Source of the DNA: an uncultured Brachyspira sp.
Lineage (GTDB): Bacteria > Cyanobacteriota > Vampirovibrionia > Gastranaerophilales > Gastranaerophilaceae
Reading direction: 5' to 3'
Length of the DNA: 6,410 nucleotides
Assembly (NCBI GenBank): GCA_900321895.1
Contig: ONYB01000021.1
Location: 1-6,410, forward strand
Shown: piece after piece, positions 1-4,838 of the stretch
Layout of the letters: every line of letters begins with the position of its first letter
Numbering within the stretch: the stretch's first letter is position 1
Made by a program: the position numbers and the translations under genes
Notes under the pieces: generated by a model
Seen by the model: only the letters and a program-made list of their open reading frames with translations
The model's database searches: none
What the model was told of the DNA's origin: nothing

Positions 1-324
1 ATCGAGAATTTACAGGACAAAATTATCAACGCATACTACAACTACAAAGGTGCACTTGTTCAATTAAAAGAAACCCGAACAAAATTACTTCTATACAACA
101 AAAACTACGCAAATGCCATTGAAGCAAATGACTTGCTGGAAATTACGATTTCTTCATCACTTTACGACAATATGGCAATGGAAGAATTTTACTACCTTCA
201 GCAAGCAAAAAAATATCATCTTGAGCTTCAAAGACTTGCAGGGAAAAAAGTTGTGGATAATTTGAATATGTATCAGTATAATTACAATTCCGCACTTCTT
301 AAAGGGCAGGAGGCTGCAAAATGA
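1..324 (+). CDS. TolC-like outer membrane/efflux protein, C-terminal fragment (5' end outside window)
   Basis: The reading frame is open from the first base and ends with TGA at 322-324, so the visible 107 residues are the C-terminal part of a longer protein. The sequence is almost wholly helical. It opens IENLQDKIINAYYNYKGAL and later reads ELQRLAGKKV, which resembles the second half of TolC-type proteins, where a long alpha-hairpin ends in a Leu-x-x-Leu-x-Gly element. The next gene carries a related segment: 14 of the first 41 aligned positions are identical without gaps, including the IE-LQ, YY-Y and KNY positions. A plausible role is an outer-membrane channel or adaptor of an export system, but the N-terminus, and hence any signal peptide, is not visible. 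An internal TTG at 133 is an unlikely start because the coding pattern continues upstream. Its stop overlaps the next ATG as ATGA, implying translational coupling. The TolC assignment rests on pattern and helical character only. Confidence 0.6.
   Translation: MENLQDKIINAYYNYKGALVQLKETRTKLLLYNKNYANAIEANDLLEITISSSLYDNMAMEEFYYLQQAKKYHLELQRLAGKKVVDNLNMYQYNYNSALLKGQEAAK
308..313 (+). promoter_or_regulatory. Strong Shine-Dalgarno AGGAGG for the gene at 321
   Basis: A full AGGAGG lies 7 bases before the ATG at 321, inside the end of the preceding gene. It supports ATG 321 as the true start and indicates efficient independent initiation in addition to coupling through the ATGA overlap. Confidence 0.85.
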
Positions 325-1229
325 TAAAAAAACTCCTTGTTTTACTGATGTTAACAGGACTTGCACTACCGTCACTCGGAATTACTCTTGAAGATATGGA
401 TTTGCAAGGGATTAAACCTCCGGCATATAGATTGGGCTTAACGGATGACCCGGAAAACCAATATCAGGAAATCCAAACCAAAACAACCCAAAACCCGATA
501 GAAAAGGAAGTAGCAAAACAAATTGAAGATAATACTTCAATCGAAAATTTGACATACGCAGATTTAAGCATAAAAAATTTATCAAAAGAAATTTCAAAAG
601 AACTTGCACTTGACGAAGAAGATATGATGGGCGATTTGTCGCTATTATGGCAAGGTGCGGCAACAAAAAGCGATACTATCAACTTTGCCCTCTACAAACT
701 TTCAAATCCGGAAGCCGACAAACCAAACGAAAAATCCGTCAAAAAAGTTCTATTGAATATTGCAAGCCTCTCCTCACTAGTGGGAGCAGGCATGGGAAAT
801 CCTATATTAGCAACAGGTTCTATGCTCGGAAGCAGTGTCTTCGGGATTATGTCACAAGATACAAAAGCCCTCAATTATAAATATACAAGAGTTACTGATT
901 CTGACATGATTATTCTTATCAGAAAAATTGAGGATTTGCAGCAAAACACCGTAAACCTTTATTATGACTACATGACATCAAGGAAATTATTGCAGTTAAC
1001 AGACAAAGTAGTAGAACAACGTAAAAAGAATTATGACCACGCTCAAGATATGCCAAAAGAAGTTATTTTGATTACAGATGCATACTACAGGACTGCTCTG
1101 GACGATCAAGCAAAAGCAAGAGCTTCTTTTAACGCAAGACGAGCTGCTCTCGAACAATTTGTAGGTAACGATGTTTTCACGCAGTTTGAAAAAGCACTTT
1201 TGGAAAGAGAAAAAAATAAAAATGATTAA
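321..1229 (+). CDS. Secreted/periplasmic protein with a C-terminal TolC-like helical hairpin
   Basis: The protein has 302 residues. Residues 1-20 (MIKKLLVLLMLTGLALPSLG) form a typical signal peptide: two Lys, a hydrophobic core and small residues near the end. No lipobox Cys is present, so it is probably exported by Sec and not a lipoprotein. Residues 21-110 are polar and acidic without a recognised domain. Residues 143-177 are rich in Gly, Ser, Ala and Leu and could be an amphipathic or membrane-contacting element. Residues 203-290 are helical and align with the C-terminal region of the preceding gene (IEDLQ, YYDY, KKNY, then LEQFVG). A canonical TolC protomer has two related hairpin halves in about 430-490 residues, whereas this protein seems to contain one. 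It may be a partner or adaptor of the upstream TolC-like protein. The start is fixed by AGGAGG at 308-313. The last 8 bases overlap the lipM-like gene. The specific function is unknown. Confidence 0.75.
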   Translation: MIKKLLVLLMLTGLALPSLGITLEDMDLQGIKPPAYRLGLTDDPENQYQEIQTKTTQNPIEKEVAKQIEDNTSIENLTYADLSIKNLSKEISKELALDEEDMMGDLSLLWQGAATKSDTINFALYKLSNPEADKPNEKSVKKVLLNIASLSSLVGAGMGNPILATGSMLGSSVFGIMSQDTKALNYKYTRVTDSDMIILIRKIEDLQQNTVNLYYDYMTSRKLLQLTDKVVEQRKKNYDHAQDMPKEVILITDAYYRTALDDQAKARASFNARRAALEQFVGNDVFTQFEKALLEREKNKND

Positions 1230-1890
1230 ATTTATTCCTTATGAAGTTTTGACAGGTGCTGAAAACATGCAAAAAGATAATGATTTGTTAAATTTTGCCA
1301 TACAAAGTCAAATTGATTATCCGATTTTTAGACTTTACGGCTGGAAGCCTGCTTGCGTTTCCTTGGGACGAAATCAGAGTGAAGACTTTGTCGACAAGGA
1401 GTTTTTGAAAAGTTGCGGGATTGATATTGTGAGAAGATTGACGGGCGGACGAGCTTTACTTCACGATGACGAAATCACTTACAGTTGCGTTTTCCCTGTG
1501 AACTTTTTAAAACACGGCGAAAATGTCACAAAATCTTATATTGAAATTTCGCAAATTTTGATTAACGGGTTCAAAAAACTCGGAATTGAGTTGGATTTTG
1601 GAGGTTCAAAACCCGTCAACACAAAACATGACTATTGCATGCTGATTTCAACGGGTGCAGATTTGTGTTATCAGGGCAAAAAGCTTATCGGTTCGGCTCA
1701 ATGCCGCAAAAACGGCTACATTTTACAGCACGGTTCAATTCTTTATGATTATGACAAAGAACTTTTGGAAAAGATTTTTAAAGAACCTGCCGACGACATG
1801 TCAATAACCTCAATAAAGGCGATACGTCCTGATTTGAGCCGAAAAGATATTATTAGTGTTTTTGAAAATGTTGATAATTTTATCTCTTAA
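1222..1890 (+). CDS. lipM: LipM-type octanoyltransferase / lipoate-protein ligase A family protein
   Basis: This 222-residue cytoplasmic enzyme belongs to the biotin/lipoate ligase fold family. LipM moves octanoyl from acyl carrier protein to GcvH or E2 lipoyl domains as the first step of lipoate assembly. The N-terminal GAENMQKDNDLL (12-23) matches the family GxxNMxxDxxL pattern. FRLYGWKPACVSLGRNQ (36-52), RRLTGGRALLHDDEITYS (71-88) and KKLIGSAQCRKNGYILQHGS (153-172) are the core motifs. Cys139 in DYCMLIS lies where LipM enzymes carry their acyl-thioester Cys (CFDAPS in Bacillus subtilis, from memory), and Lys153 or Lys154 matches the conserved Lys before GSAQ. This favours LipM over an ATP-using LplA. 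It is shorter at the C-terminus than B. subtilis LipM (about 278 residues). ATG 1222 is chosen over an in-frame upstream start at 1171 because the motif series begins just after it and the longer version would overlap the previous gene by 59 bases. The ribosome site (GGAAAGAG, 1202-1209) is weak, so coupling to the upstream gene is likely. Confidence 0.85.
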   Translation: MIKFIPYEVLTGAENMQKDNDLLNFAIQSQIDYPIFRLYGWKPACVSLGRNQSEDFVDKEFLKSCGIDIVRRLTGGRALLHDDEITYSCVFPVNFLKHGENVTKSYIEISQILINGFKKLGIELDFGGSKPVNTKHDYCMLISTGADLCYQGKKLIGSAQCRKNGYILQHGSILYDYDKELLEKIFKEPADDMSITSIKAIRPDLSRKDIISVFENVDNFIS

Positions 1891-1911
1891 TATTAAGTTT
1901 TGTTAACAAAA
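1887..1911. repeat. Two adjacent perfect AT-rich palindromes after lipM
   Basis: TTAATATTAA (1887-1896) overlaps the lipM stop codon and is followed, after one base, by TTTTGTTAACAAAA (1898-1911), a perfect 14-base palindrome centred on GTTAAC. Neither has a GC stem or a loop, so a classical intrinsic terminator is unlikely. The second palindrome could be a dimeric repressor operator ahead of the gene at 1991. In AT-rich DNA, chance is also a real possibility. Confidence 0.35.
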
Positions 1912-1950
1912 ACCTATCCCTTTATGCAATTTTTCTAACGCAAAAGTTTT

Positions 1951-1981
1951 TATATAAGTACAGGGGAAAAACAAAAAGGGG
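1951..1981 (+). promoter_or_regulatory. Possible -10 box and Shine-Dalgarno before the gene at 1991
   Basis: TATATA at 1951-1956 lies in a plausible -10 position about 35 bases before the ATG, but no good -35 hexamer is found 16-18 bases upstream (only T-rich sequence). AAGGGG at 1976-1981 is a reasonable ribosome site, 9 bases before ATG 1991. An in-frame TAA at 1985-1987 excludes any earlier start. With no terminator visible after lipM, read-through from upstream is also possible. Confidence 0.4.
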
Positions 1982-1990
1982 ATTTAAGAT

Positions 1991-3136
1991 ATGTTTCCGA
2001 ACGGGGTTTCAAATCAATTTATCAGCTTTCCGGCGTTTTGGGCATTAAGTCCATATTCTTGGACATCAATGTACGGCGGCAGAATGCAATTCAACGTAAT
2101 GGATACGACCATTCCGGAGAACATAGCTTATATGGCTCAAAACTGTTTAAATCCGTTCTTCTGGGCGATGTATAACAGACAGTACGCCACTACCCCATCT
2201 ATTATGGAAGGTGGAGGCGTCGGAGGTTCGACGCTTTCTCAGGAAGATTTAAATGCGGCTTACCAAAACGGCTACAACACAATGAAGCAACAGTTGGAGT
2301 TAGGATTTATTCAGTCTGACTTCACAATTATCGGCAACAACATTGCAACTGCAAAAGCTGATATAGACGCCTTGATTGCAAATGATCAAGTTCCTGCCGA
2401 AACTAAAAAGCAACTCGAAAATCTTAAAAAAGAATTGGAAAAAATGACACAAGAGTTGCAAAAGTTATCCCAAAACAACGACAAATTAGCTCCGGATAAA
2501 ATCAGAGAACAACTTGAAGCTTACAGAGGTCAACTTGCTGGTATTCAAGACGCAATCAAGACAGTTAAGGATGGCGTTGCACCAGCTCCGACATCTGCAA
2601 CAGAGCCGACTTCTGCAACTGAACCAACTTCACCAACAAGTGCAACAGAGCCTACCGGTGTAACAGAACCGACTAAGCCAACCGGGACAACAAAGCCGAC
2701 TAAGCCTACAAAATCGACTGCTCCGTCGCAACCGACACAAGCAACCGTTGAAGCAAGAGAAATCACAAGAGATATCTATGTCGCAACTGAAGGTGTCGGG
2801 ACCAATGATGAAAAACTCGAAAGAGCAATTAACAAGATAAACAAAGGCAATGTTGTTGAAGTATTCAAAGTTTGGGAACAAAACGACTACAACTCAAAAA
2901 CAGGCGATGATTCTTTGTTGGAAACAATTTACGATGATGTATTCGGTAGCGATACCCGTAAAAAATACACGAAAAAGATTTTGGCAGCCTTCAAAGAACG
3001 TGCAAGAGCCAAAGGGGTTGATATTTCAGCAGAAGAAGCTGTAATCGAGGCAGAACTCAATGCAACTTTCTGGTGTCACGACAATAAAGTTTATCAGGCA
3101 ATGAATGACATTTATGCAAAAATGAAAAACAAATAA
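1991..3136 (+). CDS. Modular protein of unknown function: coiled coil, Pro/Thr repeat linker, annexin-like GxGT motif domain
   Basis: The protein has 381 residues and I do not recognise a family. Residues 1-65 are rich in aromatic residues (Phe, Trp, Tyr), with no Lys and few Arg, and do not look like a Sec signal peptide. A Gly-rich break (GGGVGG, 74-79) follows. Residues 82-195 are helical, and about 138-192 show strong coiled-coil character (Leu, Lys and Glu at heptad-like spacing). Residues 199-250 form a low-complexity linker of PTSATE-type and PTKPT units, typical of exposed, flexible or secreted-protein linkers. Residues 257-381 form a charged helical domain opening with YVATEGVGTNDEKLERAI. 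The GVGTNDE at 268-274 resembles the calcium-binding GxGTDE loop of annexin repeats, and an acidic residue (Glu311) occurs about 40 positions later, roughly where annexins place their distal ligand. Only one such motif is seen, so the annexin link is tentative. The gene stands alone between lipM and the terminator at 3257. Being a surface or scaffold protein is inference from the linker. Confidence 0.7.
   Translation: MFPNGVSNQFISFPAFWALSPYSWTSMYGGRMQFNVMDTTIPENIAYMAQNCLNPFFWAMYNRQYATTPSIMEGGGVGGSTLSQEDLNAAYQNGYNTMKQQLELGFIQSDFTIIGNNIATAKADIDALIANDQVPAETKKQLENLKKELEKMTQELQKLSQNNDKLAPDKIREQLEAYRGQLAGIQDAIKTVKDGVAPAPTSATEPTSATEPTSPTSATEPTGVTEPTKPTGTTKPTKPTKSTAPSQPTQATVEAREITRDIYVATEGVGTNDEKLERAINKINKGNVVEVFKVWEQNDYNSKTGDDSLLETIYDDVFGSDTRKKYTKKILAAFKERARAKGVDISAEEAVIEAELNATFWCHDNKVYQAMNDIYAKMKNK
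2588..2713 (+). repeat. In-gene tandem repeat encoding Pro/Thr-rich units
   Basis: Imperfect 18-base units encode PTSATE at 2588-2605 and 2606-2623. An expanded 27-base unit (PTSPTSATE, 2624-2650) and PTGVTE (2651-2668) follow, then PTKP/TGT/TKP units to about 2713. The copies differ mostly at third codon positions (aca/act, gag/gaa, ccg/cca/cct), so the protein repeat seems maintained and is not a fresh DNA duplication. Expansion or contraction in steps of 18 bases would keep the frame. Confidence 0.85.
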
Positions 3137-3256
3137 AAAATAGGAAAACCAAAAGGTCAAGAAAATGGTTATTTAGGTTATAATAAATTATATATTTGAT
3201 TCCTCAAAGTGAAATTTAAGAAGAAAAACTAAAGGTTAGTAGTAGTGTAGAAAATA
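3137..3256 (+). other. Convergent intergenic spacer with a TATAAT box; possible short RNA start
   Basis: No credible protein gene fits here. A perfect TATAAT lies at 3179-3184, with only a poor -35 match around 3155-3161 (GGTCAAG). If active, it would start an RNA near 3191 ending at the terminator around 3285, about 95 bases. A seven-codon reading frame from GTG at about 3209 has no ribosome site. TATAAT is common by chance in sequence this AT-rich. Confidence 0.25.
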
Positions 3257-3285
3257 GCCTCCGAAAAAGTCGGAGGCATTTTTTT
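3257..3285 (+). terminator. Intrinsic terminator, probably bidirectional
   Basis: A perfect 8-base-pair stem, GCCTCCGA (3257-3264) with TCGGAGGC (3270-3277), closes a 5-base loop and is followed by TTTTTTT at 3279-3285. This is a strong terminator for plus-strand transcripts from the gene ending at 3136. Read on the minus strand, the same stem lies 6 bases past the ispD stop and is followed by UAUUUUC, a weaker U-rich tail, so it probably also stops the minus-strand operon. Confidence 0.92.
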
Positions 3286-3934
3286 ATTCTTCCAAATATA
3301 TTTGTGCAAGTTTTATATCGCTTTGCGTTGTAATTTTTATGTTTTTGTAACTTCCGTCCAAAATGTAGACAGGATATTGCATTTTCTCAATCATGCCGGC
3401 ATCATCGGTAAAGTTTTTACCTTCAAATTTGCGATGAGCGTCCAAAATCAAATTATACTCAAACGCTTGCGGGGTTTGGGTATTATACAATTTACTACGG
3501 TCTATTGTTTTAACGATTTTGCCGTGTTCGACTTCTTTTATCGTATCAATAGTTTTAGTTACAACTGTTAATGCCTTTTGAACCTTTACCATTTCAATAC
3601 AAATATTTATCAACTCAGTCGAAATAATCGGTCTTGCTCCGTCGTGAATTAAGACATAATCACACTTATCCGCCAGAAGCCCGTTATATACCGATTGTTG
3701 ACGTGTTGAACCCCCTTCTACAAACATCAAATTGCTGTAATCCTTAAAGATTTCCTTCAACTCATCCATAATCGAAATATTTGCACAGATAATTATTTTG
3801 TCGACATTTGCGTATCTGAAAGCATCTACCGTATATTTTATAACCTCTATTCCGTTAATTTTTTCCAACAGCTTATTTTTGCTTCCAAATCTGGAAGAAG
3901 TTCCGCCCGCGGTTATTATTGCATTAATTTTCAC
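3284..3934 (-). CDS. ispD: 2-C-methyl-D-erythritol 4-phosphate cytidylyltransferase
   Basis: This 216-residue enzyme transfers CMP from CTP to 2-C-methyl-D-erythritol 4-phosphate, the third step of the MEP isoprenoid pathway in the cytoplasm. The N-terminal nucleotide-binding loop is AGGTSSRFGSKNK (9-21), with Arg15 and Lys21 as the likely CTP-contacting pair. GGSTRQQSVYNGL (74-86), LIHDGARP (95-102), TIDR (143-146), NTQTPQAF (151-158), TDDAG (176-180) and NIKITTQSD (198-206) follow in family order. Length is close to the usual 220-240. The related TarI (ribitol-5-phosphate cytidylyltransferase) is an alternative, but the TDDAG region, the NIKIT ending and the absence of wall-polymer genes favour IspD. 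The start is GTG at 3934, four bases into the end of thiL. An AAGGAG 5 bases upstream supports it, and the ATG two bases before it is out of frame and runs directly into TGA. Confidence 0.93.
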   Translation of the reverse strand: MKINAIITAGGTSSRFGSKNKLLEKINGIEVIKYTVDAFRYANVDKIIICANISIMDELKEIFKDYSNLMFVEGGSTRQQSVYNGLLADKCDYVLIHDGARPIISTELINICIEMVKVQKALTVVTKTIDTIKEVEHGKIVKTIDRSKLYNTQTPQAFEYNLILDAHRKFEGKNFTDDAGMIEKMQYPVYILDGSYKNIKITTQSDIKLAQIYLEE

Positions 3935-4836
3935 ATTTTCTCCTTGAAATGATTATATAGGCGATTTTCAATATCCGATTTTGAATAATGCACACTTTCT
4001 TGCGGATAATTAATCACAACTCCGCTCCCCGCTTTAATTTCACCGATAACAACAAAACCCATTGGATTGTCAACAGTTGCAACAAGCTCATAATCTTCTC
4101 CGCCATATAAAATCAACTCTTTGTAATTCTCAAATTGTTCAATATCTTTATCGTACGGAATTTTACTGAAATCAACTTCTGCCATAACACCACTTGCTTC
4201 GGCAATTTGCGATAATGCGTCCATTAATCCGTCCGACGTATCCATCATAGCATAAGCATTTTGTTCTGTCATTGATATTTTTTCGGAAAACTTGATTTTT
4301 GCTCTTGGCATAAGATGTTTTTCTATAAATTTACTATTTCGTTTACCTTTCAAAAGCTCACAAAGCCCTGCTGCAGAAGAACCGTGAACCCCTGACACTA
4401 CTATTTTTTGCCCGATTTTTGCATTTTTTCTTGAAGAGATATTTCTGCTGACAGTAGAACCTATTGCCGTAATCGAGATAAAAATCTTATCACTTCCCGT
4501 AATATCACCGCCTACAATTTTAACTTCTCCACAAGCATCCTTCATCCCCTTATAAAATTCTTCCACAAACTCATTCGAAATACTTTTTGGCAAAGATAAA
4601 GCTGCCGTCAAATAAACAGGTTTTGCCCCCGAGGCACAAACATCCGAGATATTAACCATTGCGGATTTCCAACCCAATTTATACGGAGTTGTAAAATCCA
4701 TTTTGAAATGAACATCTTCAACAAGACTGTCTTGTGTCACAACTATCGACAAGTCCTTCAAAAATGCACAATCATCCCCGATATATTCGGACTTCAAAAC
4801 GGATTGTATAGTTTGTATAAATTCTTTTTCTTTCAT
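3931..4836 (-). CDS. thiL: Thiamine-monophosphate kinase
   Basis: ThiL phosphorylates thiamine monophosphate with ATP to give thiamine diphosphate, the active cofactor. The 301 residues are near the usual length of about 310-330. The PurM-like ATP-binding fold shows YIGDDCA (18-24), TQDSLVEDVHF (34-44) with metal-binding Asp residues, GWKSAMVNISDVCASGAKP (55-73), VGGDITGSDKI (108-118), MMDTSDGLMDAL (197-208) and LYGGEDYELV (243-252), all in order and with acidic residues kept. The ATG at 4836 lies 2 bases after the stop of the upstream signalling gene and lacks a clear ribosome site, so it is likely translated by coupling. No thiamine diphosphate riboswitch fits in that gap. It overlaps ispD by 4 bases. 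ThiL makes the cofactor used by DXS, which opens the MEP pathway that IspD serves; this is a metabolic link that may or may not explain the pairing. Confidence 0.95.
   Translation of the reverse strand: MKEKEFIQTIQSVLKSEYIGDDCAFLKDLSIVVTQDSLVEDVHFKMDFTTPYKLGWKSAMVNISDVCASGAKPVYLTAALSLPKSISNEFVEEFYKGMKDACGEVKIVGGDITGSDKIFISITAIGSTVSRNISSRKNAKIGQKIVVSGVHGSSAAGLCELLKGKRNSKFIEKHLMPRAKIKFSEKISMTEQNAYAMMDTSDGLMDALSQIAEASGVMAEVDFSKIPYDKDIEQFENYKELILYGGEDYELVATVDNPMGFVVIGEIKAGSGVVINYPQESVHYSKSDIENRLYNHFKEKM
3940..3945 (-). promoter_or_regulatory. Shine-Dalgarno AAGGAG deciding the ispD GTG start
   Basis: AAGGAG on the minus strand ends 5 bases before the GTG at 3934 and lies within the last codons of thiL. 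It selects the GTG inside ATGTGA, where the thiL stop (TGA) and the ispD start share bases. Confidence 0.8.
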
Positions 4837-4838
4837 AA

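Noticed and set aside
157..375. Minus-strand open frame opposite the first two genes
   Set aside because: It is antisense to coding sequence that has a good start, stop and overlap signals, and its protein resembles no family.
1171..1221. Upstream in-frame ATG extending the lipM-like protein by 17 residues
   Set aside because: The extension lies wholly inside the preceding gene, adds a basic non-family tail, and the family pattern begins right after the ATG at 1222.
1887..1911. Intrinsic terminator after lipM
   Set aside because: The palindromes have no GC stem and no loop, and no U-tract follows.
2588..2740. Repeat tract considered as a CRISPR array
   Set aside because: The units are contiguous codon repeats of 18-27 bases without spacers and in frame with the gene.
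2545..2766. Minus-strand Val/Gly-rich open frame
   Set aside because: It is the reverse shadow of the Pro/Thr repeat; its repetitive composition follows from the plus-strand codons.
3302..3571. Plus-strand open frame of 89 codons inside ispD
   Set aside because: It lies opposite clear ispD motifs and has no ribosome site or recognisable protein features.
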